Positions 46,060 to 57,662 of a DNA stretch of 64,000 nucleotides are shown in pieces. The notes beneath the pieces were generated by a model. That model saw nothing but the letters and a program-made list of their open reading frames with translations, had not been told where the DNA came from and did no database searches. The stretch lies in the NCBI GenBank assembly GCA_015680905.1, contig CM027385.1:18234501-18298500 (forward strand). Reading direction: 5' to 3'. Each line of letters begins with the position of its first letter. Position 1 is the stretch's first letter. The position numbers were made by a program, and so were the translations under genes. The DNA comes from Coptis chinensis. Lineage: Eukaryota > Streptophyta > Magnoliopsida > Ranunculales > Ranunculaceae.

Positions 46060-48242
46060 TTCAAACTTAAAAAGAGTTTTCAACTTTTGTTTGGGGGTGG
46101 CGTATTTTGGTCTTTCATTTCAAAAAATTTTGCCACCTTTCTACCTATCATGTTTACTCCAGTAGAGTCTAGGTTAGTTAGTTACATACTTTAATTATGC
46201 TATTGAATTATTTCATGAACCCTCTTCTCCCAAATTCTTTGGGGGTGGTATATTTAATATTAGTACATTGTATGTTCACGTATTAAAATTGCATGTATAA
46301 ATATCGAAATATAGAACCCATCGGCCTTGTTGATTTAATTGGGATGCATAATGTAATTAGGTACCTTAATTTCATAAAATTTCACTATTTTGCGGAATTT
46401 CGGAAGTATAATCCTATAGGAGCCATGACATGCGCATGCTTGATTTGTGAGCTTATGGTATTATTTTATATCTGTTAGAGTCTGCTTATGTCCCAAGTGC
46501 TATTTAATATTTCATGTTATCCCCATAACAGGTGTAACTCATATAGGAGTTGCGTATGTTTTTATTTCATTATATTAGTATAGATTAACCTTCTTTTTCA
46601 GGTGCTCCCATTTACAAGAACATTTCTATGGTACTCTCTATCCATTATTTTCATTTCATACTTTGCGGACAATGCATGATTCTATTTGGGAGTGGTATAG
46701 AAACATGTTGTAAATAGTTAAACATATATTAGGTTGTATATTACGTATTATTTGTCGTATAAAAATTAGAAAAGTATAAAAATCATAAAAATAGTTTATA
46801 CTATGCACTTAGTGATAATAGTATTGTTCTTTTCTCCGTGATGATATTAGTCTAGAAATCTCACGTAGTATTTGAATTAGGATTTAATTTTTGAAATTTA
46901 GATTAATATGTAGGTAATAGTCATTCCATCTTTTCATGAACATCTTGCATGAGCATCTAGGATTGTAATTGGCAATATTTTTCTGAGACCTAGGTTAGAG
47001 TACTTAATCCATATCCTGTGAGCATCCAGCCTAAAAGCCTCATAAGAGTAAAATATCTTAGTGATGACACAAGGGATAAGTAAATTCCGAGTAAAGAAAT
47101 CACACATCCACTTGCTTGATCACCATACCATATCCTAAAAGAGAATTTAGGCCCTCTTTGGATCGATATAGCTAGAAATTCTGACCTAAGTATATTTTTC
47201 CGCTAGTCGCCCCACCGAGCCTTTTCATTATCATTTTCACAAACCACAAATCCTTTACCAAATAAAACAAAATAAAAAATAAAATCAGCCTACCTATCTA
47301 GATAAGTCTGAGAAATAAGATGAGTGAAGAAAAGATAAGAGAAAAACTTGTGTAAACAAAAATTAGTTAGTTGTTTTAGAAGAAAAAAGAAATAGAAAAA
47401 TAAAAGAAAAGAAAGTTTCCATCCAAAGAAAAGAAAATTAAAATAAAAATAAGTCAAAAGCCAAAAGCCAAAAGCCAAAACAAAAGGGCTAAAGATGGAA
47501 ACAAAGTGTAGAAGCAAAGTAAGAACAAGGTTTTCTCTAGTTACATAATATGAAGACCCTATTATCTCAGACTTGTATACTTGAAAATCCATTTCCTTCC
47601 TTCTTTAACCAACACCTACACCCCATATCACCTAAGAAAGACCTCTAGCTCAATTAGGAATAGGTTAGTGTGATAGTAAGTGGTAGATGTGTTTGATCAA
47701 CCTCGGCTTTCTTGGATTGTTATTGAGATTGTGAGGAAACATGTGCCCATTGAACACTTGAGTTAGCAAACTTGAGTGGAAAAATCAAAGTGTTATGTGT
47801 CTTGACACATTCCTTGTGAGAACCGACTTAGGCATGCTACCCAAAAGTTTCAGAAACAGACCTGCCATTGCATTTCATAGCATAGTTTATTGTATAGTTA
47901 TTTATTTTGAGAAATTTGATTATTATGCATGTATTAATTTAGGAGTTAGATTGTTTAAATGCTATTGAGATGTATAGATATCTGAGATAAATTAGGGGAC
48001 AATTACTTTTATTTCTTAGTCATTGTAGTACAAATGAAGTTTGTGAGTATCTTCTCTGGAAAACTCTCACGAGGCTATAACTCATCCATTAGGGAATTCC
48101 TAGTGGTTTAAGGTCTTATTGCATATGGTCAATGCAATCACACTCTGCAAAACGAGATTAGTTAGGACCACATTTTTTGCCACTTATCTATTTTTATTTC
48201 TCATCTTTGCTTAAGGACAAGCAAAATGATGTTTGGGGGTGG
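46060..48242 (+). mobile_element. Athila-type 3' region (element D)
   Basis: Contains repeated polypurine-like motifs (TTTGGGGGTGGCGT at 46,090, TTTGGGGGTGGTAT at 46,240), the conserved GGACAATGCATGATTC at 46,665, the A-rich run at 47,390-47,480 and the tract GTTTGGGGGTGGTG just before the LTR. Collinear in inverted form with 114-1,700 of element A. No coding sequence. Confidence 0.75.
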
Positions 48243-49664
48243 TGTAATAAGCACCCAAAAGTTTAGTTTAAACCCCTTAATAGTATTTTACTTAGGCCAA
48301 TTATGTTTCTAATAAATAAGAGTTAGTATTGTTTACGTGTTTTTGTATATTTCATGTCTTGAAGATGTTAATGTGCTTAAAGATGCCATTTTGCATGGAA
48401 AACGAGTCAAGATAATTACTAGAAGAGTTCTATGTTTAAAGACTAGGAATCAAGAAGAATTTTTTTTTTTTCAAACCCAGTCAAAATTGGGAAGTCAAAG
48501 TCAATTCGGGTAGAAAAAGGACAAAAAGCCATTAGAACTTCAAAAAGGCGTATCTATGGACTTGAACCTCAGAATTGAGCCTACTTTATGTCAAAATGAC
48601 TGGCTCGGAATTAGATTTATTATGGACCTATGCTTGCCCCAATCAGAGCTATGAAAGTGGACGAAAAGGGAACTAAAGTAATTTCCAGAAGAATTGGCCC
48701 TTTTAGACTTAACCTAATGGACTTTGGGCTCACATTAAAGGCCCAAAGTCTAGCCTGCAGGCCTATGCATGAAAATGTAACCCTAATCCTCTTCTATATA
48801 CAGATAATTAAGGTTAAACCTAACTTGGCTACTCCCTTATTAGTTTAGTATAGTTTAGAATATAATAGTTTAGGGTTAAGTAATTAAGGTTTATTCTTGT
48901 AGCCTCTGTTAAACCTTTCAATAAAAAGGTTTAGTTATCATATTCAAATCTCCTCTTACTTCAAGTTATTTTATTATGTTTTCCCTTTATTGTTTAAGTA
49001 ATTTTAGTTCAATGAATCAAAGATAAAGTGCCATTAGATGGAGGTTAATGAAGCATTAAGAAGACTTGATTTGTTTCGCATAGATTTCTTGATTAAGGTT
49101 TAAAGTTTTAATTTTTCTTGACTTAGAGATAACAAGAGAAAAATCAAAACTAGAAGATTGTGAGTTTTGCCATGAGAATGGAAGGTAAACCTTCCTCTCA
49201 TGCTAATCTGATTATAACTAGAAATGGTATAATTGAATTAGGGATCATAAAAATCTAAGATTTATATTTAAGCTTTTAATGAGAATATAAAGATTAGGGT
49301 TTCTCAACATCTATTCTAACACTTCTAGGAATTGAAAAGTAAATTTAATTCTCTCTCTAACATTCTTTATATTTGATTCACATATTTATATTGTTTAAGT
49401 TAATTTAGTATAAGTTCGTAGTATCATCATAATAGTTAATTTCTTATTCAAATCATTACTCTCACGTGTACTTCCCTTAGATTTAATCTAGTTAAATTTT
49501 ATTTATGTCTTGGTAGTTTATGAGTGGAATGAAATTCGTACTCTATTATATTGCAAATTTATATTGAGAGTAAGAAATAGAATTGATAACATAAGAACGG
49601 TAATATTACGTGTTATTGTTCTTAGCATTAATTGTTATTATTTAACTGTTTTTATGTCATATCA
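48243..49664 (+). mobile_element. LTR of element D
   Basis: Starts TGTAATAAGCACCC right after the polypurine tract and ends TCATATCA, 1,422 bp. Same general layout as the A/F LTR (TGATAAG start, conserved block near the 3' end such as GAGTGGAATGAAATTCGTACT, matching F GAGTGGAACGAATTTG). No primer site follows, so this is a 3' LTR. Confidence 0.75.
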
Positions 49665-50035
49665 GCAGACAAGGTATTATTAGCTTGATTCTATTAGCCC
49701 ACTCTTTTTAAAGATGCAAATGTTTATTGGAAAGCATGTCTAAGGTGCCAATTTTTAGGTAAGACCTCGAAAAGGTTCGAATGGCCTCAACAACCGATCC
49801 TTATCTCATAAAGTTTTTATTTATGGGGTATTGATTTTATGGGACCATTTCCACCTTATTTTGGTGACACCTACATTCTACTGGCTGTGGACTACGTTTT
49901 GAAGTAAATTGCAGCAGCCTAAAAAGACTGTCGATCATAACGTCGTCATCATAGTACTTAGTCAATTTTGTGTACTTCTGCTAGAAGAGAGATTTAAACC
50001 ACTAGTAAACTGGAAGTAGAATATTATAGACTTAA
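49665..50035 (+). pseudogene. Integrase fragment, Athila-type
   Basis: Plus strand reads FKDANVYWKACLRCQFLGKT (end of the zinc-binding part), then [20 protein letters not shown], the start of the integrase core with its first catalytic Asp. Joins directly to the D LTR end. A broken scrap. Confidence 0.85.
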
Positions 50036-50039
50036 CTCA

Positions 50040-50534
50040 TGAGACTTGAACTTTATACCCATTTTTTGGAGGGTTCTTACATAAAATCCAAGTTTGCATG
50101 ACTCAACCTCTTTCAGTTCTTTATTTTGTTGTAATATAGTTTCATTATTCTTTAATTTGGTTAATCATAAAGTGACATCAATTGGGGAGATGGCCATTAG
50201 GTCTTGTAGTCTATTCAAAACAGAGTATCATACTGATAAGTCAAAGTAGTGAATCCATTCAGCCTTTATCCCACCTAGTAGAACCATCATGTTAAACCTT
50301 TTTGAGCCATACATCAAACATTTTCCTTCATAAACCCTTTTACCCAACTCCAAATAAGGAGTATAACCCAAAAAACCTTTATCAACCATACCTATATGTT
50401 TCTAAGAATGCGACAAGGAGGAAGAAAGAGCCCAAAATGAAGATTACAAGGAAATACTAGAGAGATACAATGAAGACCATATCATCATTATGTTCTAAAA
50501 GTAAGAAGCTAGTGGAAAACAAACATATCCAGTA
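50040..50534 (+). mobile_element. Athila-type 3'-region fragment (H2)
   Basis: Inverted copy of 11,930-12,260 (for example CATCATGTTAAACC with CCCACCTAGTAG, and GAAGCTAGTGGAAAACAA). Probably the same element as the preceding integrase scrap. Cut at 50,535 by the CACTA3 terminus. Confidence 0.7.
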
Positions 50535-51250
50535 CACTACACCATAATAGAAGATTTGTAATGGATATACATATGTTACAAAAAATATTAGTAACGGTTA
50601 TCTTGCATTGACATAAAAGTGTGACAATCAACAGTAAAGGATATTAGTCACAGTTATTATATGTTGCTAAATTTAGTCATGATTTGTAAATATTACTTAA
50701 ATTAATTTCAGTAACACATAAAAACCGTTACAATTCATTACCAACGGTTGTTAATTTTATCCATGATTTGTTTGCAACTGATGAAGCGTTGGTAATATTC
50801 CTTTTCTAACATTTGAAAACCGTTACTAATTTTCTATTGCTAACGGTTTCTATCCGTTACTAATGAATTTTCATTGTATAAAATAGCTATTGGCACCTGT
50901 ACTGCTCCACGTATTTTCCTACACCTGTTTTTACTCCTTAATTAAATTCCTCCATTCATCTATAACTCGATCTAGCAATTAAATTCTTCCATTCATCCAC
51001 ATAACAAAACATAGGGAAAAACAACAAAATTTTCTAAACGCCCAAGCCAACCAAGTAAAATATTAAACTTTAGTAATCAATTATTTCAGTCATCCATAGT
51101 AAAACATAATAAAAAACAAAAAAATGTTCTAGGCTCGTGTCCCAACCAAGTACAACTTATATTTTCACAAGATCTTAACACCCACAAACTTAGGTTCCAA
51201 AAGTTCTAGTAATTAAATAGTGTATATATTCATATCGTACCAAGTGGTAC

Positions 51251-51338
51251 CCAGTAAAGAAAAGCAATGAGCAGGATCCTCTTTAGCCCTTCTCTTGTTG
51301 TTCTTGATATCCAATCTAGTTTCTAGCATGAATTCAAT
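51251..51338 (-). pseudogene. Captured exon, NOM1/SGD1-type MIF4G protein
   Basis: Between an acceptor-like CTCCTTGCAG and a donor GTACCACT, the minus strand reads IEFMLETRLDIKNNKRRAKE, then DPAHC. Nucleolar MIF4G proteins (NOM1/SGD1, ribosome biogenesis) carry the block FMLETxxxIKNNKKRPKED after the MIF4G repeats, in yeast, animals and plants. Only this exon is seen; the part after DPAH does not follow the family. Assignment is from memory of the family. Confidence 0.65.
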
Positions 51339-51973
51339 CTGCAAGGAGTCAAGGACTACCAAATAAATCACATCCAAAAGGCATGCTAAATAGGTATCTA
51401 GGATTTATAAGAAGAAATGTGCATACTCTTTTATTGTCGATCTTTGGCAGGTCATCTGGCATCTACTTGGAAAAGAGGACTTTAGATCATTTACTTTTTT
51501 TTTAACACTAAATATAAAATTCTTCAGTCTTAATTTCACCCACAACCTATTCAAGTAAAAGCAGTATATGTATACATTCGTAGATTAGACAAAATGAGCT
51601 CAGTTCTTATTAGCCCTCATACCATATATACATGCTACCCCCATTACATAATCCGAGCCTTTTCTTAATTAACTGAAGTCATTCACTCAAACAGTCCATA
51701 AATCAACCAAATAATTAGGAATAAAACAAGAAATCTGGGCATCAAACCCCAATATATATAGTTTCCCTTAAACCCAACACACGCAGAAACCATATTCATA
51801 GCTTGTAGACTGGCTTATGTCCCTCTTTTGTCTTAGAACTACAACAGGAAGATTATCTGAGGTCTTGTGTATCCATCAAATAGAAAGTAATGAAAAAAAA
51901 AAATGAAAACTCAACATGCAGAAGTGAGAAAGGTAAAAGTATGGATTCTATACTTAAGAAATTTAGTACTCAC

Positions 51974-52074
51974 ATATTTACTCGATATTCATCACTAATT
52001 TTCTCCTTAAATTTCTATGCAGCTTCAGCATTAAGCTTCATCCTACATGCCACTTTGCATGTCTGTTCTCTCAT
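51974..52074 (-). pseudogene. Captured exon, transmembrane-nine (TM9/TMN) protein
   Basis: Minus strand reads MREQTCKVACRMKLNAEAA, a stop (TAG), then KFKEKISDEYRVNM, ending at a donor GTGAGT. Plant TMN proteins have MREPQxCxVxCRxxLxAxxAKxFKEKIDDEYRVNMILDNLP in the luminal N-terminal domain, so the match runs across the whole exon and stops at a plausible exon border. TM9 proteins sit in Golgi and endosome membranes. Only one exon is present, with an internal stop; it is a fragment and not a working gene. Confidence 0.75.
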
Positions 52075-52913
52075 TTTGGAATAGTTTTAACACACACACT
52101 CAGATAGAAGAACTAAACAAATGGTTAGACTAACAGCTGAGAGTGACATAAAAGAAATAATGATCACATCTGCTTTGGGGGGACATATAATATAGCTCAT
52201 TGAGATGTGTGTGTCATTTGGGGGTAGGGTAGAGAAGTAATGAACCTCTGCCCATGTTGATTGTATTCAAGTTTTCCTTTTATGTTGGCTTTCTGTGCCT
52301 TACTGCTCATCCTTGAGAGCTTTGGATTAATGCTCATCCTGTGTAGATGTGATCGAGTCACTGATTAATAGCAAAATGATAACTAGTGTTGTACGTTATA
52401 AGAACATGCACTAAATGATTATCGCCACATTACTTTATCTAGGTTAAACACTTCTTGAGAGTTACTTAACTCAAATTAAATTTGGAAACTCAATAAAAGA
52501 TATACGAAACAAAGAACAATCTTTTACATAAAAGGAGAGCCCTTAAGGAGCTCTCACTTTAAGGAGGTAGCTGGAAGTTACATGTATAAAGACTTAATGC
52601 TTGTCAAGAAAAAGCTCCCTGGCTTTCTACAATTTGAACAATGCCAAATCCATTCACAAGTTACAATTCGTTCCAATAAAAATGTGAAGGTAAACTGATG
52701 AAACAAAATCAATTAATTCTCAATTTTAACTTACTGTTGGAAATCAATTGGAGAATAACATTAAGGCCAATGCAAGAAACAAGATAATGATTGTCAAATC
52801 TTTACCACCAAAGTCAACTGGATGCTTTCATAAAAACTATGACATATTTTTTTCACTTTTTTATATTGTATGAACCAACTTCATGTTATATATGATGAGA
52901 AACAATGTGAAGA

Positions 52914-54484
52914 TGATAAGTGCTCAAAAAGTATAATTTTACCCTCAGTTATACCTTTTGTATAGTCATCTTATTGGACTAATAGTACTTGTAAGTTGTG
53001 TTTTATGACTTTATAGGTGAAAAAGAGAGTTTCGCCAAATATTAGAGTTAAAGGGGCAAAAAAGAATAATTCGGAGAATTAAGAATAGACTTATGAACAC
53101 ATGGGAGCTTATAGATTATTATAGAGAAGTCCCAAGCTAGGTTTATAAACTTATGCAAAGAATATACTTGGACCTATTTTAATGCTTATTTATGAGCCCA
53201 AGGCGATCCCAAGGCATTGGACTCATTGATTGGATTAAAGCCCGTAAAAATGGACCTCTTTAGAAGCCTTTTTAGATGCCAAAGACATTGATAAAGAATT
53301 TAGGCATAAGATCTCCGTCAAACATTTCATTTTCATATCCCATAGTGTAAAGCTCGTCATGGTGATAGTTTTGATAGGTCACATGCCTCAAACGGACTTA
53401 TGGTTCAAAAGATACGGAGTTTACAAGATTCGCATCATACCTCATTGTAACCCCTATAAATAGAGCACCTCAGTGCCAGTTGTAATTGCCAATTCATATT
53501 CATTCATTCTTGTCTCCAGAACTTGAGGCAGAGAGAGGTTAATAATATGAGATTCGTTTTCACTAGCCAAGTCTTAATAAATTATTCTCTCTAGTCTTAT
53601 GTTCTTCTTTTCTTTTTCTTCTTCATGTTTTTCCTTCTTGATGGAAAGTCAATCTTCTCCTTCAAGGGAGGAGATAAAGCCGGTGGTTAGGGTTCAGTGA
53701 TTTTTCTGGTTCATGATGTTCTCCAATCAAGTTAGTTCTTAGTTATTAGTCTCATTGCCCCCACCAAGGGATGGAAGTATAGAATAGGATTTCTATTTTA
53801 CAATATTAATATCATGCTAGTGTTCTTTACTTTTCTTCTAGTAGTGTCATTCTTTAGAGTTAAGGACGTATCATTTGTGTTGCCTTAGAAGGGTAGCTCA
53901 GGGAATGGCTACCTAGTGGAAGTATTCTTTATGTTTGCCTTAAGTGGTGTTCAATTGAATGATTGCCTAATTAGGTAGTACTCCTTGATGTTGCTCTCGA
54001 TAATATATTGAATGGCTACACGAGCTTACATAAAAAGAAATAAAATATTAATAACATAAACATATGAACAACCTTATGTAGAAATAACTGTTAACGATGT
54101 TTCATTCAAGAAGGCATCAACGCTCGCTTAATTGCCTAATTCTAATCTACTTGTGAGAAGAACCATGAAGCAGAAGGTCACGGATCAAAGGTATCGGTGG
54201 ATTTAAATCTCTTGAATTCATATAATCAATCATTAGTTTAGCTTAGCTTAGCATTAGTAATTCACAATCTCTACAATAATAGTATATAATCCCTTGACAA
54301 CCCTTTCCACTCTCGTTCTTCATAAGTAATACAAGTCTAAAGCGGATTGATACCCTACTCATCCTTTACTTTAGAGGGATATTAGGTTTTGATCTTGTGT
54401 GGTTTTAACTAACGACACCCATCATCCATCATCATCCACATCTCATCCCACATATCATTCTATCCACAAAAACCATGGATGTCA
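52914..54484 (+). mobile_element. Solo LTR E (family of LTR C)
   Basis: TGATAAGTGCTCAAAAAG to GATGTCA, 1,571 bp, collinear with LTR C. Flanks GAAGA (52,909-52,913) and GCAGA (54,485-54,489) look like a target duplication with one change. No internal region on either side, so it is a solo LTR made by LTR-LTR recombination. TATA box TATAAATA at 53,455-53,462. It lies in CACTA3 cargo. Confidence 0.85.
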
Positions 54485-54646
54485 GCAGACCAAGGTTAAC
54501 TATTCTCATGGTATATGGCATAGTATGAATTTACTCATGCATATTGAATATGTAGCAAAGTAGCAACTAATTATCCCAAACTTTAAACAAAACCCAATAT
54601 AAATAAACAAGCAATGTCAATTAAAAGAAGAAGATGATTATCATAC

Positions 54647-54837
54647 CTGAATCAAAATACGATATAGATGAACTAGACCCTCAGGCCTTGTGCCTTTAGC
54701 TGCCTTGTCATCAAGTTGCCAATTAATTTTAGTTTTTGCAATACTAACACTATCGTGCGCTGCCCTAAGACAACACTAACAACTTCATCAAGACCATTTA
54801 AGTCATCCTTTATGTTTTCAACATTACCTGCAGTGAC
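54647..54837 (-). pseudogene. Exon-like fragment, unassigned protein
   Basis: Between an acceptor (TTTTTTTAG) and a donor (TTCAG/GTATGA), the minus strand reads ENIKDDLNGLDEVVSVVLGQ, then after a one-base frame change SVSIAKTKINWQLDDKAA and RPEGLVHLYRILIQ. Clearly coding-like, with good splice borders, but I do not recognise the family. A frameshift marks it as a fragment. Part of CACTA3 cargo. Confidence 0.5.
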
Positions 54838-54859
54838 CTAAAAAAATACAGTCAATCAA

Positions 54860-56526
54860 TGTAAAACCCTATATTTTTAGGCCTGGGTTTTGAGGTTAAT
54901 AAACTTTAGATCTGCCTCAATAACCCATTCTAAGATCCAGGAAGAGAGCCCACTTAAAGGTTCGAGATAGAACGAGAGAAAAATAGCACCGACTGTTGAA
55001 ATCTCTTCATCCTTATCTATTTTTTTGGCTGAAAATCACAACTCATACATGGAGAAGATGATGAGAACCTAAAATACCCTAAATTCATGGTTGTTTTCTT
55101 ATAATATCTATGGTATATCAACACCCGAGAAGAAGAAATGAGAGAGAAATTGGTTTTGGAGCAACTATGACACCTTTCACCAAAATAGTTGTATTGTTCT
55201 CTATAATGATTGGTTTTTTATGCCATTTGGACCGTTAGAAACTAGATTGAAAGAGCTTTCCAATGATATATGGCCCATGAGGTGATTTATAGGGAGACGT
55301 TACAGTTTTTAAGATCTTTTATGGGCAGAAATTGATGACAGCGTGCAGTAGCAACGATAATTGGTGGGAGCCTTTGATAAGTTCTTTGGGAGATTTGAAA
55401 GTGCTAAAAATTGGTGTAATAACAATTGGTGGAAGAGCAAGGTCAGCCAACCAAAGATTGGTATTTGAATCATATACTTGGAGAATCATTTCACGTGGAT
55501 TCGTTTCGTTATCGACTTGAAGGCAAGTATATCTACTACCTATTCTTTTTATCTTGAATAAAATATGTATCTACTTCTATTGATGTTTGTCTGCCAAATA
55601 ATATATCTGGAATGTTGTAATTATCAGTTCTTTATTGTGAACTCTACATTAGTCTTGAGTGTATAAATTAAGTATATTGGTGTATTGTTAGTAGTGTGTC
55701 TGGTCTCACTATATTGTCTACGTGCACCGTTATGTTTGATATGGAATTTTTATCTAATTGAGTTGGTATTCTTTGTTGATTTTATGATATGATATGATTG
55801 TGGTTGAGTATTCATTTACTTGATGGTGTTATCTGCTACCTGTCATGCTTTCTAGAAAAGTTAGGTGATATATATATAGTATTGGAATGGGATGAGTTCG
55901 ATATTTGAGATGAGTAGGTGACTACGATTGTTCAATTACAACTAGGAAGTGAGGTTTTACACTATCTTCTACTAAGTGAATTCATTTTCTTAAGGTTATA
56001 GTAAAGTGTTTTGGTTACCACGAGATATATGAAAGTATTTGTTCGGGTATAACTATATTGAATTACTTTCTCGTGCGAGATTGGGGGTTAGTAATAATTT
56101 GAAGTTTAAATGCCGCTTTGGTGACTCTTATTTCTGACAACAGTATGTGTTAATGTTTAAGTTACCTATTGGTCACTTTTGCCAATTTTATGTGTTCTTT
56201 TTATTTTATTTAAAGTAAAAAGATTAGTTAGTAGGTTATACTTGCTGGGCGCGTGGTTTTTACGCCCTTACATATTTTGCAAGTATTTGATTCTTGACCC
56301 CGTGGAGAGAGAAGTTGGGATATTATTCGGGTTAGAACTTGGACACTTTGTTTTTGGTTTTATATTTACTAGTTATCACCCGTATTGACTTATTGTAATG
56401 GTTTCATTTTGGAAACCGGTTACTTGACTGCTCTGGCACTTGTCAAGACGGTTAAGTAGCTAGGTTCTCCGACTCATTATATCTTGGGCTGGTCAGCTAG
56501 GATATATTGGGTTTGGGGACGTTACA
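54860..56526 (+). mobile_element. Solo LTR with perfect ATCAA target duplication
   Basis: Begins TGTAAAACCC and ends GGGGACGTTACA, so terminal TGTAA/TTACA inverted ends; length 1,667 bp. Flanked on both sides by ATCAA (54,855-54,859; 56,527-56,531). No primer site or coding sequence. The ends and length recall chromovirus (Tekay/Del) LTRs, but lineage is not proven. Inserted beside the unassigned exon fragment. Confidence 0.88.
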
Positions 56527-56709
56527 ATCAAAAACATGACAGTGCCAAAATTCTACTAGAATATAAGAGCAAAGACATAGTAAAGAAATCATAATCTTAC
56601 AAAATTCAGATAACTGAAATGACACATATTACAGCATTCAAATATTACTATCCTCACCAAGTATGTCCGGATGTAGCTCCTAGTGTCATGATATGCAGCA
56701 AATATCTAT

Positions 56710-56792
56710 CTAATCAAAAGTAACAGGCAATTTCTCCTCAGGGAGTGAATTCGCAAACGAACCATGTACTGATATACCTTTTTCTCCAGCTC
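56710..56792 (-). pseudogene. Exon-like fragment, possible C-terminus
   Basis: After an acceptor-like CAGCTTAG, the minus strand reads GISVHGSFANSLPEEKLPVT, then FD and a TAG stop. Another frame across the same stretch is also open, so the frame is uncertain. Lies downstream in the same direction as the other CACTA3 cargo only if order is by separate genes. Family not recognised. Confidence 0.3.
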
Positions 56793-56799
56793 CTAAGCT

Positions 56800-57603
56800 G
56801 ATCCAATATCATAAGTAAGAAATAAAGATCATAACAAAGAAAACAATTTATTATAAAGAGTACACCATCCAGTATATGAACGGACATGCAATAAAACATG
56901 AAATAACATGTACTACAAATCTCACAATTTAAATTCAAGGAACCGAATGCCAACTTTTGTACCAAAGTTATGCATACAAACATAATCGTTTTGCAACCTC
57001 ATATTTCTACTTCTCTAAACTTATGGTGTTATACTAAACTCAAAACTACAATCTTGAACATGATAATCACAACTCATCACAAAAATATTTAAAACTCATG
57101 TATGGTACAATATCACGGGGTTGTTCATTGCAAGTTGCAGTCCCACACAATTTAAAGAAACTATCAAACTACATAAAGAGATACAAATTGAAAAGAAACA
57201 ACAAAGTCAGTGAAATTTAATATCATTGAGCAAGTGTGTTCAGTCTTGTAGTAGCAAGTATGTGCCTTGGGTCATGGGAAGCAGATGGTTGCAGTCCCTT
57301 GAGTCCTTAAACCAATGGTCATAATTGCCACTTGGAGAAGTTAAACTTTTTCTTATTGCCTAGCTAATCATTGTGTTACTTTCTGTTTAAGTTAAAAACC
57401 TCTATTGGAAGGGTTCATTTTTCTATAAAGTTTAGACCCCATGAATCCTATTTTAGATAAAAATAACTTTTATCCTAGATACCTCAAACGAGGTACTTGT
57501 CTTGATTTAAGGCATCTGAATCAGTAAAGTTGGATAAGATCTAACCTAAGACAAGTGAGACAAAATTTAGACATAGACAATAGAGACAAGTTTTAATGGT
57601 TTC
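56800..57603. other. Stretch without recognisable feature
   Basis: AT-rich, no coding signal and no match to the other repeats. The right end of CACTA3 should lie here or have been lost. Confidence 0.5.
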
Positions 57604-57662
57604 TGATAAGCACTCAAAATTGTAGTTTACACCCCTTAATAGTATTACTTTTAGGCTAATTA
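57604..57662 (+). mobile_element. LTR 5'-end fragment
   Basis: TGATAAGCACTCAAAATTG, then CCCCTTAATAGTATTACTTT, matching the first ~60 bp of the D LTR. Stops abruptly at AATTA, where a different sequence (TCTATTATAATAAAAC) starts. Confidence 0.65.

Larger units (their letters stand above)
50535..57603. mobile_element. CACTA3: left CACTA terminus with gene-fragment cargo; right end not found
   Basis: Starts CACTACACCATAA, identical to the CACTA2 terminal repeat, preceded by GTA; followed to about 50,880 by GTAACGGTTATC, TAACGG and CCGTTAC subterminal motifs. The empty target is visible in H1 (CATATCCAATACTAATC). The interior carries minus-strand exon fragments of host-like genes and two solo LTRs. 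No matching right terminus was found before 57,603, so the right boundary given is only where another LTR fragment begins. A deletion or rearrangement may have removed it. Confidence 0.6.

Noticed and set aside
51974-52074. Functional TM9 gene
   Set aside because: Only one exon, with an internal stop and no other TM9 exons near it; a captured fragment.
55332-55520. Plus-strand small open frame within the solo LTR
   Set aside because: LTR sequence without coding hallmarks; no domain.
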